Source of the DNA: Chromera velia
Lineage: Eukaryota > Sar > Chromeraceae
Direction of reading: 5' to 3'
Length of the DNA: 17,878 nucleotides
NCBI GenBank assembly: GCA_018398765.1
Contig: JAHBMJ010002384.1
Span: 1-17,878, forward strand
The notes below the pieces were generated by a model. The model did not search any database and was not told the origin of the DNA. It saw nothing but the letters and a program-made list of their open reading frames with translations. Below are positions 1 through 9,100 of the stretch, piece after piece. Positions within the stretch are counted from its first letter, which is position 1. Every line of letters starts with the position of its first letter. The translations under genes were made by a program, and so were the position numbers.

Positions 1-337
1 TGGGGGCGGGGGCGCGGTGGCCGAGGCGGCCGAGGCGGGCGCCGTGGCCTCTCTGAGGAGTCTGGGTCTGAGCAAACTGGTACGGTCTTTTGTGTTTGTG
101 TGTAGAGTCTGTCTCTTTTGCAGTCTGCTTGTTTTTATTGCATTGCAGCGATGTTTTCCTTCCTGCATTCGTTTTAGCTCTTTGCTTCCACACATTTTGA
201 AATGGGATGTTGGAAGGGGGTCTCTCTTTGTTGCCTTTCATTTCTTTCAAATCAAAACCTTCGCTCTATTGTCCCCCTTTTTCTTTGTGCAGAGAAATGA
301 AGCGAGACCGTCGGGCAGATGGAAGAAGGAGGAGTGA
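1..337 (+). CDS. 3' end of an upstream gene (two exons, C-terminal tail only)
   Basis: The first bases read as a Gly/Ala-rich open frame (codons at 2, 5, 8 and so on) ending in the residues SLRSLGLSKL at 79. A donor GTACGG follows at 80. A T-rich stretch then ends in TTTGTGCAG at 290-292. Joining 79 to 293 keeps phase 0 and adds RNEARPSGRWKKEE before the TGA at 335-337. The putative intron (80-292, 213 nt) is a multiple of three and contains no in-frame stop, so the same stop is reached whether or not it is spliced. Too little protein is visible to name a family; the tail is basic and low in complexity. The gene must begin left of the window. The end is uncertain: a different acceptor further right could be used instead. 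The splice model is inferred from signals only. Confidence 0.4.
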   Translation, partial: GGGGAVAEAAEAGAVASLRSLGLSKLVRSFVFVCRVCLFCSLLVFIALQRCFPSCIRFSSLLPHILKWDVGRGSLFVAFHFFQIKTFALLSPFFFVQRNEARPSGRWKKEE

Positions 338-2149
338 GAGAGGAGTAGTGACACTAAGCATTTGTAGCCTCAGACCTCAATTCCCTGCCCCTGCCCGTCT
401 AGTTGATCGTCACCGCCCAGAGAAAAGAAGAGCAGAGAGGGCATGCGAACTGACAGAATCTACCTCCCCACCTCGACATGCACATCACACACTCAGACGT
501 GACGAGACGAGACGATGATTTCTTTCAGCAACCTCCCAAGTCCCTTCTCTTCCCTCTCAAAAGCGATCATCAAGGGAAGCTCCACTCCCAGGGATGGAGG
601 CAGAGAGGGAAGGAAGGACATCTCTCTGTCTGTCTGCCTGTGTGAGTTTCATTATGCCCCTGTGCAATTTGAATGGTTGAGAGTGACCGTTTGTTGTTTG
701 TTCGTGTGAGACCGTCTGTGTGTGGCTGTCGAGGGTAAGGCTGGGTCCAATTGCTGAAAAAGGCAAATTATAGAGAGAGCATGAAGCCAGACAGGTGAAA
801 AAAGAATTCCGATGTGCGTCCAGAATTCTCGATTGTTCGTCTCTACTGAAGGGTAAAAGCGAAAGTATCAAAAAGGAATTTAAGAAAGTAGAGAAACGAA
901 GAGGGTTTGTTGACCAATGCGAAAAGAGAAGAGACACACACTGTGTTGGAAGGTCAAAAAAGAAGAAATTCGGTTTCTTGTTGAGTACGAATGCGTAGGA
1001 ATGCGCGAAGTATGAAGGCGTGTCGCGCAGCAGAAAAGAACCTGAAAGGACTTCTTCTTGCATAGCACCCGAGGGCTTGGACAGCTCCATGCTTTATTCG
1101 TGTGCGTGCGTGCGTGATTATTGACTAAATATGTGAGTAAGTGACTGTTTGACGGTCTCATGATTTTGTTTTGATCATTCCTTCCGTCTCGTCTATTTGA
1201 AGGGTGCCTTTCTCGAAAAGTCATTCTGCATTCTGTCAGATAGGTAGTTGGATCAAGGGGTGCCTTTCGGTCGGTTTTCTGTTTTTCTTCTTTTCTTTGC
1301 TCGGTGCAATGCGCGTCTTCATCCATTCATGAAACAAAATGACGACAGGAGAAAAAGAGCGAATTCAGGGGAAAAGTCATGAAGCGCTGGCCCGTCCGTT
1401 GTCAGCCTTGAGTCACCTGAGTCCCCTGCCAGTGTCTTCTTTGATTTGTGCGGCGGCAGGTCTCCTCGGAGCTGAGTCTACTGCCGGGTCTGTTTCGTCT
1501 TTGCATCGATCGGATTTGCTTGTCATTTTCGTGCTGAGGCTGCGTGCGTCATCTGCCCCTTGTGTCCTCTTGCTTTGTGCTCTTTCTTTCCGTTTCCTTT
1601 CCGTCGGAGAAGGGAGAGTGCATGCAGGTGAGGCGTGCAGGGGGCGGAGACGCTCTTTTTGTTTTCTCGCGCGACCTGTGTATCTGTGTCTGTTTTCAAA
1701 AGTGTGTCCGAATCTTTTCTTTCTTTCCTTTTGGCCGTGTGCGTATGAAGTCTGTCCTCAAGCGGTCTGCATGCCGCTAGCTGCAGGGTCGCGGAGGCAG
1801 ATGATAATGATGGAGCTTTGAATGCATCAAATCCGATGCTTGATGGAGCGTCTGATAGCTGGGTGAACCGACAGGAAGCAGGGGTTAAGGAGTGCTTCAT
1901 TGAAGTGACGGAAGATCAACCAAGAGAAATTATGTGACAGATAGTCAGGTATGCAAGCAGAAACTGAGTAGGAGGACGATCAAAGAGCCGTCTTTGGCTG
2001 TAACTTCGACAGTTTTTGTACGGCTCCCCCGGCTTTCGTCAACTCATTGCATTTCTGCAGGTCCATCGGGCTGCGTGCCTGTCTGTCTGTCGTTCATCTG
2101 TTCCGATTCCGTCACTTGTGCTGTGGAACACTGGTTTGTGGCAGAGTAG
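338..2149. other. Non-coding stretch, probably 3' UTR and intergenic DNA
   Basis: I see no supportable gene here. Open frames of up to 177 codons exist on both strands. Their translations are rich in Ser, Phe, Leu and Cys, lack recognisable motifs, and overlap one another without convincing splice partners. The composition is mixed, with T/C-rich and GA-rich patches resembling the introns of the main gene. GCATGC words occur at 441, 1620 and 1769, the second inside a full TGCATGCA. It may be the 3' UTR of the upstream gene, a spacer, or a non-coding transcript. Confidence 0.4.
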
Positions 2150-2447
2150 AGTTTATGATTTAATGCACTAGTCTTGATGACACCTTGATATTATCCTTCT
2201 CATCAAGCAATCAGACGCTGCAATCCTGATGTGCATCATGATACAGCTTACCCAGTAGTTAACTGAGCACATTGATTAATTAAATGTGATTTTGAAACTT
2301 AATTATTATAACAGTGTGTGCATATTTATTATTAGTTTGTTTAGCAACTTGAAAACTAATTTATAAATTTTAGGTAAATATGGCTCACGGTCTAATGGGT
2401 GTAGAATAAGGATATTGCTAGTGATTTTTGATTGATTGATATGTTCC

Positions 2448-2505
2448 GCCCTAGGGCCTTCCCGCTATGTCTATCTGTCGAGTGATATTGGAGGCGATTA
2501 GCCTC
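2448..2505. repeat. Small GC island with two palindromes
   Basis: Within AT-rich DNA, GCCCTAGGGC at 2448-2457 is a perfect 10-bp palindrome. GAGGC at 2491-2495 pairs with GCCTC at 2501-2505 across a 5-nt loop. The island is followed by an ATAATAAAG stretch and two GTCAG units. It could be part of a small non-autonomous element, but no target-site duplication was identified. Confidence 0.3.
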
Positions 2506-2544
2506 GGATTAGGGATATACTATATAATAAAGTCTGTCAGTCAG

Positions 2545-2579
2545 AGAAGTCGAAATGATCAGTCGATTCCGACTTTTCT
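2545..2579. repeat. Imperfect inverted repeat
   Basis: AGAAGTCG at 2545-2552 faces CGACTTTTCT at 2570-2579. The arms pair with one mismatch, and the pairing can be extended inward through AAAT and GATT with mismatches. It could form a hairpin in RNA or be a chance structure in AT-rich DNA. Confidence 0.3.
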
Positions 2580-3003
2580 TTATTTTTGACTTAAGATCAA
2601 TCAATATTAAATTTTTCATCAATTAATCAGTTACAGGTTATTTGATTTTGCTTAGGATTTTGCAAGACTAATATAACTATACTATGCATCTCAAGCCTTT
2701 CCATAGTATATCGGTCTTGCTGTGTTATCTCGGTTACATGCCAGTAGCATTGCACGTCTGCTAATTACACTTCATAATCACTTCCAAAGGACTGATATAT
2801 ATATCAAGCATACAGATATAGATGAATCGATCCATGTTGGAGGACATAATTTAACTGAGTGATCTCTTTATCATTGATTCTCTGTATACAAAAAAAAGAA
2901 AGAAAAACGGAAAAAGAATAATAAAAGAATAAGAGAGTGAGAAAAAAGAAAGAGATGAATTTTAAGAAAAAAAAGAGCAAAAGGGTGGGGCCTCCATTTG
3001 ATT

Positions 3004-3075
3004 AAAGCCTAGCTTCAAGTTTCTTTCCTGTCAAAGTGTCTAGCAAAGGGTAGGCTTTGCAGAGGAAAGAAACTT
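3004..3075. repeat. Interleaved inverted repeats with pseudoknot topology
   Basis: Two complementary pairs alternate. AAAGCCTA (3004-3011) pairs with TAGGCTTT (3051-3058). AAGTTTCTTTCCT (3017-3029) pairs perfectly over 13 bp with AGGAAAGAAACTT (3063-3075). The order A-B-A'-B' is the arrangement of an H-type pseudoknot if transcribed. No gene is adjacent, so the role is unknown. Confidence 0.4.
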
Positions 3076-3242
3076 TTATGAAATTGTTGCCCTGCCTCTC
3101 GTGTCTTCTCCTTGTTTTTTTACCCTACCGTCGCCTGCTGTTGTCTGAGGGACAAACCGCACTAAAAGTGATTGATAATGAAATTGCTCTTACTTAGTCT
3201 AAGATTCGAAAATATTGGGACGAACCGGAACTTTTTGATGGA

Positions 3243-3263
3243 CTAGGCCACATGATAGCCTAG
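3243..3263. repeat. Short hairpin CTAGGC-9-GCCTAG
   Basis: CTAGGC at 3243-3248 is the exact reverse complement of GCCTAG at 3258-3263, with a 9-nt loop. It lies in another small GC-richer island of the AT block and shares the words CCGCCC and GCCTAG with the other islands. Confidence 0.3.
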
Positions 3264-3942
3264 ATCCGCCCTTCGATCATATATGGAGATACGAGATACA
3301 TAATAAAAACTTTAATCATCTATATAATAGGTTGCAGGCAAAACAGTCTATACCACTGCCTCATAAAAATTATTTATCAATTGAGATGATTTTCTACCTA
3401 GTTCTGCTACTATACATCTGAGTAAACGTCTGAGAGTTTCTTGTAGTCTACAAAGTTAAATACATTTTGTGTATTCATTGTAAGAATTGTATATCGGTTG
3501 TCCTTTTTATCCTTTGCCAGGAAGGCCCGCACGCAGATGAGTTCATAGTCATACATTATTTTACGTTATCTTAAATACTCTTATATTTTTTTATAGAATA
3601 CATCAACTAGCATTCCACTAGCTGACAACTTAGAGTCACAACTATATACCTGACCAGTTAAGTGAATGCCTTAGACTACTTTAGACGACGATAGACGGTG
3701 GTAGAATACAATGTCATGTCATGTAACCAAAAAAAAAGAAAGAAAAAAAAAAAAGAAAGGAAAAGAAGACTGCTAAAGCATACACCATAAAAACATCCAG
3801 TTAATTCTACTTATTTAGCTGCACTCATTAATAACATGATGACTGAATGTTATGTATATGTTACGTTTTTTAATATTATGCTTATAAATTTGCTAGCAAA
3901 TTTGTATTATACGAAATAACTCATCGGCTCTTCTTTCTTCTC

Positions 3943-3984
3943 CTTCTTCTTCTTCTTCTTCTTCTTCTTCTTCTTCTTCTTCTT
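3943..3984. repeat. CTT trinucleotide microsatellite
   Basis: An almost uninterrupted run of about 13 CTT units lies in non-coding AT-rich DNA, flanked by other T/C-rich sequence. Confidence 0.9.
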
Positions 3985-4259
3985 TTCTTTTGTTTACTTT
4001 CATTGTATTCTTTGTCTGGACGTCTTTATGCTCTGGAAGGAACCTCCAGCCCAGTCTTTGGGTGTGGGGAGCTAGGTGGCTGGAGTCTGTCAGTTTCTAT
4101 ATGTGACATAAAAAAATAAGGTAAAAGATACATTTACAAAAGAACAAAAAAACCCAATGTGTCATCACACTCTTCGTACCATGTCGATGCACATCAACCA
4201 TAAAAAAAAGAAAAACAAAATCAAACACACTAGATAGATTGGATTTTTTGGTTGCGGAC

Positions 4260-4806
4260 CAATTAAGGAAGCCTCATACAGCAATCGCGACGTAGACCCT
4301 CCACGCGACCCGACGGGGCCATCAGTGACAAAATTCTGCTGAAAGTCTCACACTGCGCGCAGCAGTTGTTTTCGTGCATGCACTACCGATACAGCTGTTC
4401 CCCTCTGTATCGCAGGCATACACCGAAATTTAATTGTACGCGCAAAACATGCAAATTTTCATAAATATGCATGTTTTCCATTCATGTACACAAACACCTT
4501 AATTCAACATGTAACAGTTCCATGATGTCTGTGAATTCTTGCCTTACAAGAAAGCGACCAGTGCTGTCCAAGAATAAAGATCTTGCAGACCTGTTGCCGT
4601 GCAGTTGGAAACGGTTTGCAGTCGAGAGCTCTACACCGACAAAACACGATACATAGAACACTGCATGCAGCTCGCCAAAGTTTGAGAGCGAATCGAGCAG
4701 AGACGAGAAGGGCGCGGTCCCCTTCACATGTCTGCGTGCTGTTTCACAAAGCGCCCCCACACTTCAATCTGATTTGATTCTTGAAGGCCTTGAAGTGCGT
4801 GACAAA
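4260..4806 (+). promoter_or_regulatory. Putative promoter and 5' UTR of the WD40 gene
   Basis: This stretch separates the AT-rich block from the first ATG of the large gene. It contains two copies of the palindrome TGCATGCA (4375-4382 and 4662-4669). Between them is a perfect 10-bp inverted repeat, AAAACATGCA at 4444-4453 and TGCATGTTTT at 4468-4477, with an AT-rich spacer including ATAAATA. TGCATGC-type words are known targets of some ApiAP2 factors in apicomplexans; applying that here is inference and depends on the organism being an alveolate. A 61-codon ATG frame at 4471-4656 could act as an upstream ORF. The transcription start is not determined. Confidence 0.4.
4444..4477. promoter_or_regulatory. 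Inverted repeat with TGCATG arms
   Basis: Perfect 10-bp arms, AAAACATGCA and TGCATGTTTT, flank a 14-nt AT-only spacer apart from one C. It is placed about 330-360 bp before the start codon. It could be a binding site for a dimeric factor, or simply a hairpin. Confidence 0.35.
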
Positions 4807-6054
4807 ATGAGGGACTTTGAGACGGAGAAAGGGCCTGCCGAAATTGATTTGAAAGGACTCGGCAATAGCGGTGGCGATTGGAGCAGCAGTCGCGCAAAGC
4901 AGCCGGCTTCGTTCCAGGCTGAGGAAGAGGACGACGCTCCTGACGACTTTAATGGCTCGTTCTCCGAGCACCGAGACGTTCTTTTGCACTTCTCGAAATC
5001 CGAACTGCAGAGACTTCACGATTCATTCCAGCAACAGGGAGATTCCCTCGATGCGCAGCAGTTCCAGGAAGCGCTCAGCTTCAAAAGACAATACATGCAG
5101 GCACAGGTGGTCCAGTATCTGCACAAACAGGTACTGCAATTGTACAGCCAATTGGAGGATCCGAACAAGAAAGGTGTTTCGTGGGAGGCACTCTCTGCAT
5201 ACGCTGCCTCCCAGATCAGTGAGGACGGGGGGGCGAATGAAAAGGCGCAGCAGACCTTCACATCGACTCGGGCACCCTCCTTTGACCAGTCCTCTCTGCT
5301 GAATTTTACAGAGACCCAGGCAGAGAATCTAAAGGAGGTCTTTCAAATGAGAGGCAACTGTCTTGACTTGAAGACTTTTGGCAATGCGTTGGCGTTCAAG
5401 ATCGAAGAAGCAGTCGAGTTGATGGCTCAACACATTGCACAGCGCCTCGGGGCCTTGTTTGAGAAATTGGATGTAGAGGACCTCAAATCAGTCAACTGGG
5501 ACGGTTTCTCTAATTTCCTGATGCTCAGGATGAAAACTGGCCGAATGGAAATCTCCGATTCGATACAGGACTCAGGAGGGGCAGCTCCGACGGATTGTTT
5601 GAAGTTCCTCAAAGGGGCCGGACATGGGAGAAGGGCCCCGGCTGGAACGGGAGGGGAGGGGGAGGAGGGACACGCGGACATGATCTGCTCCATACAGGTC
5701 CTGGGTCCCCATGCATGGGGCGCTTCTCACACACGTTATGTGACTGGAGGTAGGCTGTTTGTCTTCTGGTTGGTTGGTTGGTTGGTTGGTCCGTTTGTTT
5801 CGACCCCGCCTTCTTTGCCCCGGATTGCCCCCTTTTTTTTTGGCGCAGTTGTTCGATGAAAGAGTACGATCGAACGATTTGTGTGGAAAGGGAGCGTTGT
5901 GGAGTGGCATGCTGTCTCGCTTGTGTTACTCGTCGCGAAGTTGTGTGAGGCACGAGAAGAGAAGCCGTCTCGTCTCTCTGATTTGAGCGCTCGCGTGCGT
6001 TCGCACTTGTCGGCCGGCTCCAGCCAGCCGGTCTGCCCGTCTGCCCGTCTGCCC

Positions 6055-6134
<80 letters not shown>

Positions 6135-9100
6135 GTGTGCCTGTATGTGTATGTGTGTGTGCGTGTGTGTGTGTGTGTGTGTGTGCAAGTGTATGTTTGA
6201 ATCTGCGAGTCTACGCATTTATTGATGCATGCGAACACGCATGTATGTCTGTGTGCATGTGTACGTGTTCCTTTGCAGGTAGAGACGGGTTCGTGCGTGT
6301 TTGGAATTCTCATTTTCAGCAGACAGGGAAGGTGAGACTAGGCAGGTCCTGGGGGTGGGTGACTGACCTCACCTTCATGACAGGATCGCAGAAGCTTGTT
6401 GCCGCCTGTAGTGCTGGAGGCCTTGCAGCGTCGACTGGCGGTGGGTGCATTTTCGTTCTCGACAGCAGCGTCGAGAAACCATCAGGCAGACTGGACTACA
6501 AAGACGGCATCCCGTGTGTGTTGTCGTACTTCCGGACCTCCGAAGGGTCCGGCACGGGTCCCTCCACAGAGGGTGACAACGAGATTTTATTTGTGGGAGA
6601 CGACCTCGGGCATGTAACTACGTTGACTTTCACCGCAGACAAACTGCAAAAGTTGTTTGATTTACAGAAGATTGAGCAGGATAGGGCAGACAAAGGCGAC
6701 CACCTTGCCCACCTCACCCTGCAGCAGCAGGCCCAGTCAGTCCACGCCCCTCCCTCGCAGTCTCATCAGGCAAACAACAACACAACAGCGGGACAAGACC
6801 AGCAGGCCCAGTCAAATAATTCAGCGCAACAGCAAACGCAGGCATCGCAGCAACAAGGCCAAACAGATGGTACAGGAGCAACGCGGGGAGAGAAGGGGAA
6901 AGGGGGGGAGAGGGATAAGCCAGGAGTAGGCAGAAAGGACTCAGAGCTGGGTGTGCAGGCTGCTGCAGCGTCTGCGGCAGCAGTGCTCTCGGAAACCGCT
7001 CCAGGGGGCTCCTCCGGCCAGCAGGGGGTTTCGGGAACGGAGGCCTCCCGACACACGAAGAATGAGAATGGTGTGTGGATCGGTTGAGTGGATCGAAGGT
7101 GGTCTTCGGGGTTTTTTCTTTTCTCAGCCTCAGCCTCATTCGCATTTTGTTTGTCCTGCTTTTTCTGCTCTCCATATTGTCTACATTTCTTGTTCTACTT
7201 TTTCTAGCTCGGTCCACGTGCCTTGTTGGTGCACAGAGGCGAATGCCTTGTTGAATGAATCGGTTTGGAATTTGTGCTTGCAGAAGGGGGACCGAAGACC
7301 GTTGAGCGACTTCTCCCTAGAAATGGAGGTGAGGGGGGGGAAGCCTCATCATTGCAGTCCCCTGCCCTAGGACCCTCTGGCCAGAAGCAAAGGGGGTCCC
7401 GTGCTAAGGGGTCCGAGACGGAGAGGGGAACAGGTTCTGCCCGAATTCCTCAGTTGACTTTGAAGCGTCTCCCCACACATAAGGGGGCAATCTCCCGTCT
7501 CGTCGAGGGATTGCACACTTACCGGAGGGTTAACGCCATTCCACAAAGGGAACTGCGAGAGGCCATTGAGCAAAACATGCAAGAGGGCCTGCGAACAGGA
7601 CACTACGCTGTGTACTGGAAGAGAAAGTCGGCGTTGCGGCCTATGGGCGCAGGGTTGGGGATCAATAGAGGTGACGTTGTCTCAAGAGGAGAAGGGGAAG
7701 ATCTCGGCGATACACAGACGAAGCTGACACGAGACGCGTCCCCCAATTACTCCTCTGAGGACCAACGTCTCTCTTCCTATCGAGTTCTGTCAATGGAGAA
7801 TGAATTTGTCCCCTCTTTCGAGGTCACTGGAATGGTCAGCGGAATGGGCCAGACAGCCCGGGGACAGGAGGCTGAAGAAGACAAAGAAGGGGCAGGAGGA
7901 CAAAGTGGCACTGGACCAGCAGCAGCAGCAGCAGCAGCAGCAGGGGCCCAGGAGGCCTCCTCCCCCTCGGGAGGTCATTCCGCCTCCGTCTCCCAGCCTC
8001 CCCCTCAGGCGGCCGCATCTGGTGGTGGTGGAGGGGGCGGTGGGGGCGGAACGACTGTCCGTGACAACAGAGACGCCACAGGCCAGGCAGAGCTCCACAA
8101 GAGCAGAGACCAGGCAGCCCTAGAACTTCAGAAACAAATGGTCACTCCCAACAGACGCCGAATCCACACGGATTTGGTCACAAAGGTCTGTCGGCCTCTG
8201 AGTGAGTGAGTGAGTGAGTGAGTGACTGATCATTGAGTGATTCATCATGAGTCAGGTTGCGCCCTAAGATGTGAGTTGTCTTTTTGCGAAGTTCACCCAA
8301 AGGAATCTGTCAAGGGCGTCTAGCCTGGTTTTTCTTCTACTGGTCTTTGTGTGTGCTCAAACAAAGTAACTCAGGATCGCGAGAAGAGGACGTGAGGTGT
8401 AACCCCTCGAGAGAAGCTCCAGCTTCTTCACGGATACATGGACAATACCAAGTGTACCTCTATACCTCAATCCTGCAGGTCGGTTTTGTTCCAGATCTCC
8501 CCGCTGTGGTCTCCAGCAGCCTCGACGGGACCGTGCACATCTCTGACCTGTTCACCCTCAGCCCCAAGTATAGGGAGAAGGGACCGTTTGCCCTCCATAA
8601 GAGGGGCGTGTTGGACTGGAGCTGGTGCTCTTCCAGGAAGTTCTTTGCCTCTGCGGGGGTCGACAGACTGATCTTCGTGTGGAATCCGTTCACTCTGAAG
8701 GCACTGCACACGCTCTCTGCTCATCAGGCGCCTGTGAGAGCGGTGGTGATGAATGAGGTGAGTTCGTCAGAAATGGGAGACAATCGTGGCAGCTGGGCAT
8801 GCATAAGAAAGTCAAGAAACACAGAAGAGAGAGGAGAGGAGAGGAGGGGAGAGGAGAGATTGCGCCCACTCATAGACAGAGTCAAAAAGGAAAGGGAAAA
8901 CACCAATGAGGCAGTTTTGTGTTTTGTGGCACCTTGAGAAAGAAATTGATATTGGGGAAGGAAGTGAAAGGAGCTTGTGTAATGAAGAGGTACCATTGAG
9001 AAACCTGAACAAAAATCTTGTGATCGAAATGTTGTAAGAAAGACTTTCTGTCGGAAGACTAAATATACTACCCCCAACAGCTGCTCTAAATCGTTTGGAA

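Larger units (their letters stand above)
2150..4255. other. AT-rich intergenic block without genes
   Basis: Base composition changes sharply near 2150 to strongly AT-rich DNA and returns to mixed composition near 4260. No long open frame exists on either strand. It contains A-rich purine tracts (about 2889-2980 and 3728-3772), a CTT microsatellite, and small GC-richer islands near 2440-2520, 2990-3060 and 3240-3290 that carry short inverted repeats. No coding remnant of a transposon is visible. It probably separates the upstream gene from the large WD40 gene. The GCATGC word that is common elsewhere is absent here. Confidence 0.6.

Noticed and set aside
557-1090. 177-codon minus-strand open frame
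   Set aside because: Ser/Phe/Leu-rich translation with no motif; overlapped by other frames; looks like the reverse of GA-rich non-coding DNA.
880-1326. 148-codon minus-strand open frame
   Set aside because: Low-information, Arg/Thr/Ser-rich translation with no supporting splice partners or recognisable domain.
1339-1821. 160-codon plus-strand open frame starting at ATG
   Set aside because: Leu/Ser/Cys/Phe-rich translation resembles translated intron T/C-rich sequence; no domain or conserved-looking block.
2561-2572. GATTCC-like T-arm suggesting a tRNA
   Set aside because: No acceptor stem, D-arm or anticodon arm of correct spacing could be drawn around it.
5609-6313. 234-codon minus-strand open frame with His/Thr and Arg/Glu repeats
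   Set aside because: It is the translation of the GT/CT/CTGT microsatellites of intron 1 plus the antisense of exon 1.
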